A DNA stretch of 33,919 nt from positions 1-33,919 of the forward strand of contig NZ_JACHIJ010000014.1 of assembly GCF_014203115.1 (NCBI RefSeq), given 5' to 3'. The notes below the pieces were generated by a model. It worked only from the letters and a program-made list of their open reading frames with translations, did no database searches and was not told the origin of the DNA. Origin of the DNA: Afipia massiliensis (lineage in GTDB: Bacteria; Pseudomonadota; Alphaproteobacteria; Rhizobiales; Xanthobacteraceae). Below, in pieces: positions 25,644-33,414 of this stretch; positions within the stretch are counted from its first letter, which is position 1, and every line of letters begins with the position of its first letter. The translations under genes were made by a program, and so were the position numbers.

Positions 25644-26081
25644 ATGTTAACCAGAGAGATAGTCATCGCGGCAAACCGGCGGATGCTCGCCGCGGGAATA
25701 GCGCTCGGGCTTTTCCTACCCCAGATCGCCGAAGCCGACGGAGTTCGCATGCTAGAATTTTGCAAGCGTTCAAACCGCGAAATCGTCATCGCATACGTCT
25801 CCGGCGCTCTGGAGAGGGCTGACATGGATTCGGACACGATCGCAGCAGCCCTTGAAGGGGCTCTGAAACGAAGTGAGATAGAGAAATTTGGGTTGAAGAA
25901 GGCCTGGGTAGCCGTTCGCAATTACTGTACTCCGGGCGGGGACATCCCCTATCAAGCCGCCGATATCTTCTGCGACTACCTACTGCTAAATCCGGCGGAG
26001 CGAAGGAAGGCCACGATTGACGTACTAGACGCTTCCTTGCAGAAGGCATGGCCTTGTCCCCCTATCCCCACCTCCCGGTAG
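25644..26081 (+). CDS. Secreted Rap1a/Tai-like protein
   Basis: The 145-residue protein has a signal peptide (RRMLAAGIALGLFLPQIAEA). The mature part has Cys in LEFCKRS, in AVRNYCTPGGDIPYQAADIF, in FCDYLLLNPAERRKA and in a closing WPCP. This layout, with YVSGAL, Q-A-A-D-I-F-x2-Y-L-x3-P-x2-R, resembles the Rap1a/Tai immunity-like family, whose founding members neutralise a type VI amidase; most family members have no known effector. The first conserved cysteine-tyrosine segment looks degenerate. No effector gene is adjacent. It follows the stress protein by 16 bp, so it may act in envelope stress instead. Confidence 0.68.
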   Translation: MLTREIVIAANRRMLAAGIALGLFLPQIAEADGVRMLEFCKRSNREIVIAYVSGALERADMDSDTIAAALEGALKRSEIEKFGLKKAWVAVRNYCTPGGDIPYQAADIFCDYLLLNPAERRKATIDVLDASLQKAWPCPPIPTSR

Positions 26082-26253
26082 AGTTCGGACCGACGCTCAC
26101 CAATTGTCACGCATATCGGGTTTAGTAGGTTTTCAATCTGCATTTTGCCGACCTATCCGTAAGCGTGTTTTCAACGCAAGACGAAGAAAGATATTCGCCC
26201 TGAGAGACCGCGCTGTCCGATGCTAAACTCGCTGATTAGGATTCGTTGATCGG

Positions 26254-27513
26254 TCACCTAAGAAGCGAGCTTGCGATCATTGCAAGACAGGCGATTACGC
26301 CCAACCCAGGAACCCAGATCGGTACGGAGACATGTGGCTCCGCCGACAATACGCCGCGATACCTCAATCTTAGTAACGCTATATTAACGGAGGCGAAGAC
26401 CACAAGAGTTGCCAACGAAGTTCCTTCCGCCAGCCATGCAAATGGGACCGACAGCGCGAGCGGAATCACACAAGCCACAATCAGTAAAGTTGCAACGACG
26501 GGCGTTCCCGTGGCGGCAGACACTCGCGCGAGTACTTGCGGAAAATCCCCGCTGCGCGCCAATCCGTATATCACGCGCGACGCCATGGTCATCTGGGCTA
26601 AAATCGTGTTCAGCGTTGCCACAATCGCGATGAGGCTGATCGTCCTCGGATTGACCTCTGCCACGGCGCGAAAGACCAAGCTGAGCGGTGCCGGCGACAA
26701 CGCGAGGCGTTCAATTGACACTGTGCAAACAGCGACGGCTGCAACGAGAACATACAGCGCCGTCGATATCAGAAGTGTCAAAACCATTGCGCGCGGAATA
26801 TCGCGATACGGCTGCTCGGCCTCTTCAACCACATTGACAAGATCCTCAAATCCGATGAAGGCGAAGAAAGCCAGCAGGGTGCCGAACGCAATGCCGGAGA
26901 GCGTGGTGACTTCCAAAGGTGGAACATTCGAGAGCGCAGCCCCGATCGGAACGTCCGAATAGACAGCGAATGCAATGATCGCAACAAGACCGCCCACTTC
27001 GATCAACGTGAACAGGCTGGCCAACACCACCGATTCGAGAATGCCCCACGCCGCGACGGCCCCGAGCAGAACTACGACTGCTATGACGATCAGTTCCCGT
27101 GGCCAATCCAAAAACTGCTGGATGTAACCGGCGGACCCGAGTGCTACGGCTGCGGAAGAAACCGTCGCAATGCCGATCGTCAGCAAGCCTATCAAAATCG
27201 ACAAAAGGCGCGACTCGAAGGCGGCCTTCACATAGGCCGCCTCGCCTGCGCTGACCGGGAACCGCGTCGATAGTTCAATATACGAAGCCACAGTAAGCGC
27301 CATGATCGCCGCGGCGAGAAGAAACGACCATGGTGCGTAGACACCGGCGTGACCGGCGACGGCGCCAATGAGCACGTAGATACCTGCGCCGACAGTAATG
27401 CCAGTGCCGTAGAGAACCAGCAACGGCAGCCCAAGCCGTCGCTTGAGCATGGTGGGAGCGACCGGCGCGTTGGACGGCGTGCCGGCGAGAGCTTGGGGCG
27501 GGTGACCTGTCAT
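26254..27513 (-). CDS. APC-family amino-acid permease
   Basis: The 419-residue protein has about 12 membrane segments. TM1 carries the family glycine-rich motif (GTGITVGAGIYVLIGAVAG), and a conserved acidic loop follows TM6 (FAFIGFEDLVNVVEEAEQP, then YRDIPRAM). This is the ethanolamine/cationic amino-acid permease-like branch of the APC superfamily. Substrate cannot be read from sequence. Its ATG (27513) overlaps the cytochrome b561 stop by four bases (ATGA), so the two are translationally coupled in a stress protein-b561-permease operon. Confidence 0.9.
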   Translation of the reverse strand: MTGHPPQALAGTPSNAPVAPTMLKRRLGLPLLVLYGTGITVGAGIYVLIGAVAGHAGVYAPWSFLLAAAIMALTVASYIELSTRFPVSAGEAAYVKAAFESRLLSILIGLLTIGIATVSSAAVALGSAGYIQQFLDWPRELIVIAVVVLLGAVAAWGILESVVLASLFTLIEVGGLVAIIAFAVYSDVPIGAALSNVPPLEVTTLSGIAFGTLLAFFAFIGFEDLVNVVEEAEQPYRDIPRAMVLTLLISTALYVLVAAVAVCTVSIERLALSPAPLSLVFRAVAEVNPRTISLIAIVATLNTILAQMTMASRVIYGLARSGDFPQVLARVSAATGTPVVATLLIVACVIPLALSVPFAWLAEGTSLATLVVFASVNIALLRLRYRGVLSAEPHVSVPIWVPGLGVIACLAMIASSLLR

Positions 27514-28064
27514 GAACCGTTCGAGCGCGGCAGCATCCGCACAAGAGTACGATCGCGAAACACATAATGATGCACGAGGACCGCAAGCGCGTGAGTGGCC
27601 GCCAGTATCATCAGCGAGTGAGCGGACAGTTCGTGCACTTCCGTCATAATGATTGCGAACGTGGCATCGAACGCTAGAGGTGAGGGAATTTCGGCAACAC
27701 CGTAAAGCGGCAGGCCCTTACCAACGGAAAATTGAAGCAGGATGCCGGTGACTGGCACCATCAGAAGCATCGCGTACAGCAGATAGTGCATCAACCTGCC
27801 AACCCTGGGCCATATCCCAAATATCGGGCGCTCGGCCGGAGGCGGCGAAGACATGGCACGCCAGAGCGCTCGCAGCACGAGAACATCAAGCAGCGCTAAT
27901 CCTACCGCGATGTGAACAAATAGAGTGACGGTGCGGCTCGATACTTTCAGCGCATCGTTCGTCAAAACGCCAAGCATCCAACAAGTCACGACAAGAATAG
28001 CCATCAACCAATGCAGAATCTTGGTGACCGCGCTGTAGCTCTGAGCTGTGCTTTTAAGATGCAT
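27510..28064 (-). CDS. Cytochrome b561-type membrane protein
   Basis: From ATG 28064 (GGGAGG six bases upstream) the 184-residue protein has four membrane segments with paired histidines: ILHWLMAILVVTCWMLGVL, FVHIAVGLALLDVLVLRALW, MHYLLYAMLLMVPVTGILLQ and AHSLMILAATHALAVLVHHY. This is the prokaryotic b561 (CybB-like) family, di-heme quinol-linked electron carriers. It may feed electrons to or from quinone, possibly for superoxide disposal. It lies 72 bp after the stress protein gene and overlaps the APC permease, on the same strand. A longer frame to 28130 has a weaker start. Confidence 0.9.
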   Translation of the reverse strand: MHLKSTAQSYSAVTKILHWLMAILVVTCWMLGVLTNDALKVSSRTVTLFVHIAVGLALLDVLVLRALWRAMSSPPPAERPIFGIWPRVGRLMHYLLYAMLLMVPVTGILLQFSVGKGLPLYGVAEIPSPLAFDATFAIIMTEVHELSAHSLMILAATHALAVLVHHYVFRDRTLVRMLPRSNGS

Positions 28065-28136
28065 ACGAAGCCTCCCGACAACGCTATCCGAGCCTCCAAC
28101 ATAGCCTTTGACCTGCACGAAACGGCCCAAGCTACA

Positions 28137-28985
28137 TTAATGCGAGAGAAACACCGGGACAGGCGGACGCAAGAGCATGCTTCTGGTCGCGCCGCCGAGG
28201 ACAAATTCACGAAAACGCGAATGACCATAAGCACCCATCACTAGGAGATCCGCATCGCGCAACGTCATATGCAACTCAAACACGCTGGCGATGTCGCGGC
28301 CCGCGGCATCGACTTCGTCGAGAACCACATTGACGCCATGACGGGCCAGATATTTCGCAAGTTCGGTGCCGGAACGCCCGCTGGAAAAAACCTTCTCATT
28401 GATCACCGTCAATACAGAGACCAGCTTCGCTTTCTTAAGAATTGGCAAGGCATCAGCCACCGCGCGCGAGGAATTCCGGCTGAAATCCCAAGCGACCACC
28501 ACCGTGTCCAGCGCAACCGCCTTGCTCCATCTCGGCCGCTCCGGCAGAACAACTGTGGGTCGCCCCGAACCGAAGATCAGGGTCTCGGCGAGCCATCGCT
28601 CGACGGTATCGATATCGGGCATCGGGATAATGGTGAGATCCCTCAAGCGGGCATAATCAGTGACCAGATCAGGAAGCTCCGACGTCGGGCATTTTTCCAG
28701 AATGACATCCTGAAACACGCCCTTCTGTTCGGCGGCCTTTCTAAATTCAGTCAACTCTTGCGCGGCTGCAGCCGCACTTTTCTTCAGTTCGGCGGAAACC
28801 AAAGCCGGGACATTCAGCAGGGCGCTACCCATCGGACTAGCCGGCGCAGGCACTCTAACTTCGCAAGCGATGGCGGAAATACGGGATCCAAGCGCGACCG
28901 CAAGGGTGACGGCATCATCGATCCCTGATGACCGGGTTCGCTCAGGATAAGTCGTCAGGGAAACCAGAATATCCTCGAATGCCAT
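28137..28985 (-). CDS. Universal stress protein, tandem UspA type (copy 2)
   Basis: The 282-residue protein starts at ATG 28985 with AAGGAG upstream. The N-terminal half begins FEDILVSLTTYPERTRSSGI; the C-terminal half has VVVAWDFSRNSSRAVADALP and MGAYGHSRFREFVLGGATR, ending FLSH. It is the first gene of a likely operon with cytochrome b561 and the APC permease. A FixK-like box lies 57 bp upstream. Paralogous to the genes at 24746 and 31668. Confidence 0.9.
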   Translation of the reverse strand: MAFEDILVSLTTYPERTRSSGIDDAVTLAVALGSRISAIACEVRVPAPASPMGSALLNVPALVSAELKKSAAAAAQELTEFRKAAEQKGVFQDVILEKCPTSELPDLVTDYARLRDLTIIPMPDIDTVERWLAETLIFGSGRPTVVLPERPRWSKAVALDTVVVAWDFSRNSSRAVADALPILKKAKLVSVLTVINEKVFSSGRSGTELAKYLARHGVNVVLDEVDAAGRDIASVFELHMTLRDADLLVMGAYGHSRFREFVLGGATRSMLLRPPVPVFLSH

Positions 28986-29042
28986 TTCTGCTCCTTTTCA
29001 AAATACCTTTCTCTTTCCTTATCGTCGAACGCGGGTCGCCTC

Positions 29043-29056
29043 TTGATTCATCTCAA
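29043..29056. promoter_or_regulatory. FixK/Fnr-like box upstream of stress protein copy 2
   Basis: TTGAT-TCAT-CTCAA matches TTGA-N6-TCAA, one base off the strict palindrome. It is 57 bp before the ATG at 28985 and overlaps the stop codon of the cyclic-nucleotide-binding remnant. Confidence 0.6.
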
Positions 29057-29340
29057 GCCCCGAAAATCCACCTAACATTTGACCGCCTCATCTTCTTGGC
29101 TAGTCCGCCCGGAGGCGATTTGGTGATGCGTTCGGCAATATGAGGACCACGGGAAATTAGAGATCTGAGGTTGGACGCGTCGAGTACCAGTAGCTTGCAG
29201 CGGGTGCAGGCGATGATGGTTGATCGCGCCGTCTTTCTGCGCAGAGCTCGCTCGCCGAAGAATTGCCGCGCTCTAAGCCTGACCTTGTGATCAGGTCGAA
29301 ACTCAAGATCTGCTGATAGATGACGTCCAATCGTGCTGAG
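29053..29340 (-). pseudogene. Remnant of a cyclic-nucleotide-binding (Crp-like) domain
   Basis: A minus-strand frame ending at 29053 encodes RARQFFGERALRRKTARSTI followed by IACTRCKLLVLDASNLRSLI and SRGPHIAERI. This matches the second half of a cNMP-binding domain (G-x-FFGE-x-AL-x4-RSAT-x-A-x-T-x-C-x-LLVLD). The first beta strands and any partner domain are missing, and no start codon with a ribosome site is visible before it merges with the phasin 3' end. I take it as a decayed or truncated gene. Confidence 0.55.
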
Positions 29341-29353
29341 CGTAACAAGTGAT

Positions 29354-29704
29354 CTAATTTATGAAAACTTTTGAGGTTCGCTCGAGAAAACGTTGCCAGT
29401 GCTTGAAAGCCCGCTCGCTATCGCGACGGATAAAGTCTACCTGATGCTTCCCGCATTCCGCGTAAACCTGTTTGAGACCATTCGCCGAGTGCGCTTCTGC
29501 GATCTTGGACGCGAATTCATTCGCAAGCGAAAACTTAGCGCTCGTATGTTCAAGCGCATCATTGCTCACATCGATTAGCTCTTCAAGAACAGCCTTCTGA
29601 ACACTGAAGAACAGATCGATGGATCGCTTGTTCATACCGACAAGTTGATTAGCAATGCTGCCGGTCCCGCTCGCGGTCTTTTTGACATTCTGTGCTTCAG
29701 ACAT
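29354..29704 (-). CDS. Phasin-family protein (second copy)
   Basis: The ATG at 29704 has GGAGG seven bases upstream, giving 116 residues. The helical core is IDLFFSVQKAVLEELIDVSN, then FSLANEFASKIAEAHSANGL and KQVYAECGKHQVDFIRRDSE, typical of phasin_2 proteins. It lacks membrane or signal segments. The frame is open much further upstream (to 30193), but that part is antisense to the DUF4010 gene and has no motif. A FixK-like box lies 55 bp upstream. Low-oxygen induction and granule or stress association are inferred. Confidence 0.78.
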   Translation of the reverse strand: MSEAQNVKKTASGTGSIANQLVGMNKRSIDLFFSVQKAVLEELIDVSNDALEHTSAKFSLANEFASKIAEAHSANGLKQVYAECGKHQVDFIRRDSERAFKHWQRFLERTSKVFIN

Positions 29705-29758
29705 GGGATGCCTCCACAAGTATACATTCAAAGAGTGCATATTTCCGTTGGATACTCC

Positions 29759-29772
29759 TTGATTTACGTCAA
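29759..29772. promoter_or_regulatory. FixK/Fnr-like box upstream of the second phasin
   Basis: TTGAT-TTAC-GTCAA has one mismatch from the strict palindrome. It is 55 bp before the phasin start; the divergent DUF4010 gene starts 170 bp away, so the phasin is the likelier target. Confidence 0.65.
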
Positions 29773-29941
29773 ACAGGAGCCACTGCTTTTCGAACAACTT
29801 CGCCATCATCGAACTTTGAGATTGCCAAGGCACCTGCGCAGAGCTGCCGAGGCAGAACGATTTGAGCGGCAATGAATCACTTACCGTCAGCGCCAGAGCA
29901 AGATTGGCGAAATCTGCTTCATCGAAACCAGGGATGAAAAG

Positions 29942-31213
29942 ATGAACGCGGTTATGGATCAGAGCCAAATTCTCAGCCGCCTCGCTACTTCGCTGGCCAT
30001 CGGTCTGCTCGTCGGCTTGGAGCGCGGCTGGCGCACCCGCGACGAGCAAGATCACCAACGAGCCGCGGGGTTTCGGACGTTTGCGCTGTCCGGCCTGCTG
30101 GGCGGCGTGACCGGAACCGTTGCACTTCAAACTAACGGTTTGGTTATCGGATTTGCCTTTCTTGGCTATTCGGCAGCATTCGCTGCGTTCCATTTGCTTG
30201 AGGCCAAGGCGGAACGGAACGTGAGTGTGACGTCCGTCGTCGCCGGGATGTTGACATTCTTGCTCGGAACGATGTCCGTCGCAGGCGATCCTCGCATCGC
30301 GATCGGCTGCGCCGTTGCAATGACCGGTCTTCTTGCCTTACGCGAATGGTTACACAGCCGGATCGCGTCACTTACGTGGCAGGAGCTCCGTGCAGTCCTC
30401 ATTCTGCTCGCGATGTCGTTCCTGCTGCTGCCGATTCTTCCGAACCGGACGGTTGATCCCTGGAATTCGGTCAACCTCTATGAAATCTGGCTGCTCGCCA
30501 TTCTGACAGCTGCGATATCCTTTGTGGGATACGTCGCGGTCCGGATACTGGGAGATCGCCTAGGCATCGTGATGACGGCAATCGCCGGCGGTCTGGCATC
30601 ATCGACCGTCGCGACCCTGACCTTCGCAGGACTCATTCGAGCGCATCCCGGCTCTTTCAAACTCCTCAGCGCCGGCATCCTGATCGCCGGCGCTGTCATG
30701 ATGGCTCGCGTCGCGGTGGTAGCAATAGCGCTAAATCGAGCGTTGTTTGGTCCTCTTGTCCTGCCGCTTGCCAGCGCTGCCGCCATCCTCGCAACAGGAG
30801 CCATAATCTTGCTGGCAAGCAATACCGAACGGCACATGCCAAAACTCCTGATACACAATCCACTGGCGTTCGGAACCGCGCTCAAATCGGCTGCCTTTAT
30901 CGGCACTGTAACCTTGGTCGCCGAAATCACTCGCCAAGCATTCGGAAGCACCGGAGTACTGATTGTCGCCGCTTTATCCGGTGTGGCTGACGTCGATGCC
31001 GTGACTATCTCGATGGCTCGCTTGGGTGGGGGATATCTCGAGCTAAACACAGCTGCTCGAGCCATTATCATTGCGGTCTGTATCAACACGATCTCGAAGG
31101 CCGCGATTTCCGGATGGGCCGGAGGGCGAGACACTGGAATACTGGTAGGCGGAATCAGCGTCGTTGCCATTGTTGCAGGACTCGCCGCGACAACGTGGCA
31201 AATTCTTGGATAA
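29942..31213 (+). CDS. MgtC/SapB-DUF4010 family membrane protein
   Basis: The 423-residue protein has about 12 membrane helices. The N-terminal half carries the MgtC/SapB-like motif IGLLVGLERGW and FRTFALSGLLGG; the second half has GDRLGIVMTAIAGGLASSTV and AALSGVADVDAVTISMARLG, typical of DUF4010. Transport of a metal or other small solute is guessed for this family, without proof. The ATG at 29942 is the first in frame, with GGGATGAAAAG upstream; ATG 29954 is possible. It is divergent from the second phasin. Confidence 0.85.
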   Translation: MNAVMDQSQILSRLATSLAIGLLVGLERGWRTRDEQDHQRAAGFRTFALSGLLGGVTGTVALQTNGLVIGFAFLGYSAAFAAFHLLEAKAERNVSVTSVVAGMLTFLLGTMSVAGDPRIAIGCAVAMTGLLALREWLHSRIASLTWQELRAVLILLAMSFLLLPILPNRTVDPWNSVNLYEIWLLAILTAAISFVGYVAVRILGDRLGIVMTAIAGGLASSTVATLTFAGLIRAHPGSFKLLSAGILIAGAVMMARVAVVAIALNRALFGPLVLPLASAAAILATGAIILLASNTERHMPKLLIHNPLAFGTALKSAAFIGTVTLVAEITRQAFGSTGVLIVAALSGVADVDAVTISMARLGGGYLELNTAARAIIIAVCINTISKAAISGWAGGRDTGILVGGISVVAIVAGLAATTWQILG

Positions 31214-31261
31214 CCTCAAATGATCAGCAGGCATTCGCAATGAATGTCCGCGGCTGACAAC

Positions 31262-31275
31262 TTGACGCAAGTCAA
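31262..31275. promoter_or_regulatory. Symmetric FixK-type box (TTGAC-GCAA-GTCAA)
   Basis: The half-sites TTGAC/GTCAA are perfectly symmetric and fit FixK2 consensus, though Fnr prefers TTGAT. The box is 66 bp before the ATG of the small membrane protein at 31341. Confidence 0.7.
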
Positions 31276-31340
31276 ATCGATAGAGCTCGTTCTGCTGTAT
31301 CGACTGATTGACAGAATCTTCAGAAATGGAGAAGTCGATC

Positions 31341-31508
31341 ATGGCTTGGATCGTGCGCATTCTGCTGTATATCGCGGCTCCAATTACCGTGCTGTTCGTC
31401 GCACGCGATGCTCTCAATTTTGAAGTGTTGCAAATGATGGTCGCGACCGTGCTGGTCGCCGCGCTGGTCGGCATCGCCGCCTTCTGGCCTGGCCGACGGA
31501 AGTTCTAG
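31341..31508 (+). CDS. 55-residue membrane protein under a FixK-type box
   Basis: From ATG 31341 (GGAGA eight bases upstream) the peptide reads MAWIVRILLYIAAPITVLFV, then ARDALNFEVLQMMVATVLVA and ALVGIAAFWPGRRKF. It has two predicted membrane helices joined by a short acidic loop and a basic tail that should be cytoplasmic. I do not recognise a family. It lies 127 bp downstream of the DUF4010 gene but has its own box, so is probably transcribed separately at low oxygen. Confidence 0.65.
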   Translation: MAWIVRILLYIAAPITVLFVARDALNFEVLQMMVATVLVAALVGIAAFWPGRRKF

Positions 31509-31667
31509 ATCATATGCATTGAAAAGCTTCAAAACCTTGCTGACGTCAAAGGATCACGGTCAGCTCGACATTACGTCAGACAGCCGCGGGAGCCCTTGCT
31601 TTGCCGACACCTAGCACCATCGCCTGTATTGACAGCCGTGATAGCGACTTCAAGTAACGATCCGGAT

Positions 31668-32501
31668 TCAGTGCGACAAGAAGACGGGCACCGTCATCGT
31701 CGATAGTATTCCTCGGGTCGCACCGCCGAAGACAAACTCCCGCAGACGGGAATGCCCGTAGCCGCCCATCACGATCATGTTCGCCGAACAATCCGAGACG
31801 TGCGACAGAACAGCATCGGCTACATCAATATCGGCCGCAGGCATCGTTTCGACTTCCACCTTGATCCCATGACGTGCAAGATGGCTGCCGATCTCCACGC
31901 CACGAATTTCACGCTCGCCTGCGGTTTTTTCATTGCGCACGATAAACAGTTCCACAGCTTGAGACTTCTTCAGCAGCGGTAGCGCATCGTTAATTGCACG
32001 CGTTGCGGCTCGGCTGCCATCCCAACAGCACACAATCCGGTCGAATTTCAAGCCGTCCTTCTGAATATAAGGCACGACGATCAATGGCCGCCCCGAATCG
32101 AATAGCGTCGCCTCGATCAAGATATCGTTGTTCGCCTCCTGATCATCATAAGACTGCATCACAACGCTCAGATCGAAACGCCGGGCCATCGCGGAAAACA
32201 TACTGGGCGGCCCAGACTCGCTCTGAGTAACCAGCCGAGGCTCCACCGAGAGAAGGCTCCGTTTGGCCGCCACTTCAAAACGCGCGACTGCATCGCGTGC
32301 TGACTTTTCCTGCTCGGCGATGATACCCGCGAGAACTTGGGGCGGAAAATCCGGCGTGAGGAAACCTGGAATACCGCTGCCATCGGCGAAAGCTACTCCT
32401 GCGATATGCGAGTCGAACGCCTCGGCTATCGAGATAGCATAGTCACGAACGCTATCGCGCGACTTATCACGCTCCAGATTAAGGATAATGTCCTTGAACA
32501 T
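31668..32501 (-). CDS. Universal stress protein, tandem UspA type (copy 3)
   Basis: The 277-residue protein starts at ATG 32501 (TTGGAGA upstream; the TTG at 32513 is less likely). The N-terminal half begins FKDIILNLERDKSRDSVRDY; the C-terminal half has IVCCWDGSRAATRAINDALP and MGGYGHSRLREFVFGGATR, ending FLSH. It is the third paralogue of this set and, unlike the others, stands alone. A FixK-like box lies 62 bp upstream. Confidence 0.9.
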   Translation of the reverse strand: MFKDIILNLERDKSRDSVRDYAISIAEAFDSHIAGVAFADGSGIPGFLTPDFPPQVLAGIIAEQEKSARDAVARFEVAAKRSLLSVEPRLVTQSESGPPSMFSAMARRFDLSVVMQSYDDQEANNDILIEATLFDSGRPLIVVPYIQKDGLKFDRIVCCWDGSRAATRAINDALPLLKKSQAVELFIVRNEKTAGEREIRGVEIGSHLARHGIKVEVETMPAADIDVADAVLSHVSDCSANMIVMGGYGHSRLREFVFGGATRGILSTMTVPVFLSH

Positions 32502-32562
32502 GATTTTCTCCAAAATACGATGCCGACCTTGGAAAGTATGCCGCCACGTCGATTACACGCGA

Positions 32563-32576
32563 TTGACGCATATCAA
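32563..32576. promoter_or_regulatory. FixK/Fnr-like box upstream of stress protein copy 3
   Basis: TTGAC-GCAT-ATCAA has one mismatch from the strict palindrome and lies 62 bp before ATG 32501. The rest of 32577-32920 holds only a doubtful short frame (32725-32862). Confidence 0.65.
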
Positions 32577-32724
32577 CTTCTTGGAAAGCAGCTAGAATAG
32601 ATATCGCACCAATCTGGTCCGACACGGCGTCTCCATCCATCTGAGATCACGGTTGCATCCAGCTAATCGGAGAAGGTGACCACGGCAGCGACCCATTTCA
32701 ATCCATGCAGAAAGAGAATCTTGG

Positions 32725-32862
32725 ATGCGGCGATCAAAGCTGATCACCCGTATTCCTCCGAAAATTCGCGGCAGCGGAGCGAAAATTGTCGCAGAAGATT
32801 TCGACATCGACCCTACCAATCGAGCGCTTGCCGTGATGCTCGGCTCCCGTTTCACTGGCTAA
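32725..32862 (+). CDS. Doubtful 45-residue open frame
   Basis: The frame reads MRRSKLITRIPPKIRGSGAK, then IVAEDFDIDPTNRALAVMLG and SRFTG. Its composition is protein-like, but there is no good ribosome site, no neighbour and no family I recognise. It could be a relic of a longer gene. Confidence 0.2.
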   Translation: MRRSKLITRIPPKIRGSGAKIVAEDFDIDPTNRALAVMLGSRFTG

Positions 32863-32920
32863 TGGTTGGCCGCATTCGCGCCCAGACAAAAGGCGGCAAA
32901 GCCTTAGTTTTCGGTCCCAA

Positions 32921-33413
32921 TTAGGATGGCAGACGCCGGTCAACGGGTACATCTGGATTTACCTCTATTCGTCGTGCACCGATCAGATCGAGGCAGTAGG
33001 GAACCGCGGGAAAGACCGCGTTCAGGCAGATATCGATTGCCGAGGGACGTCCCGGCAGGTTGACAATCACGCACTTTCCGCGCGTTCCGGCGGTCTGCCG
33101 GGAGAGAATGGCGGTCGGCACCTGTTTGAGGCTGATCCGGCGTATCAGTTCGTCAAATCCTTCCAGTTCGCGCGTGATGACCATCCGCGTTGCTTCCAGG
33201 ATCAGATCCCGCGGCGCCGGCCCGGTGCCGCCGGTGGTTCAGGATTAGGTCGCCCCTCTCGATCTGACATCTCGGTCAGCGCCTGCGCCACGCTTTCGGT
33301 ACCCGGCCAAGGAAATCGTTGATCGCCTTCCCGCTGACATCCTTATATTCGCCGCGGCTGGCGCGATCGGATATTGTCAGCACGCCGATCCGTGCCAGCA
33401 GATTGTCCGGCAT
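32921..33413 (-). pseudogene. Broken mogA-type molybdopterin adenylyltransferase gene
   Basis: The N-terminus is recognisable from ATG 33413: MPDNLLARIGVLTISDRASR and GEYKDVSGKAINDFLG, but this frame stops at 33276. In another frame downstream come TTGGTGPAPRDLILEATR, then LKQVPTAILSRQTAGTRGK and VIVNLPGRPSAIDICLNAVF, ending before 32921. MogA adenylates molybdopterin before molybdenum insertion. The two halves are in different frames, with stops and an apparent extra base around 33240-33250, and the middle is about 60-75 bp shorter than expected for the family. Two or more lesions make a single sequencing error unlikely. The gene follows the carbonic anhydrase stop by one base. Confidence 0.75.
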
Positions 33414-33414
33414 C

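Noticed and set aside
29705..30193. N-terminal extension of the second phasin
   Set aside because: This part is largely antisense to the DUF4010 gene, and the GGAGG site before ATG 29704 defines a better start.
31544..31556. TTGCTGACGTCAA resembling a FixK box
   Set aside because: It is 13 bases, one short of the required spacing, and no gene start follows.
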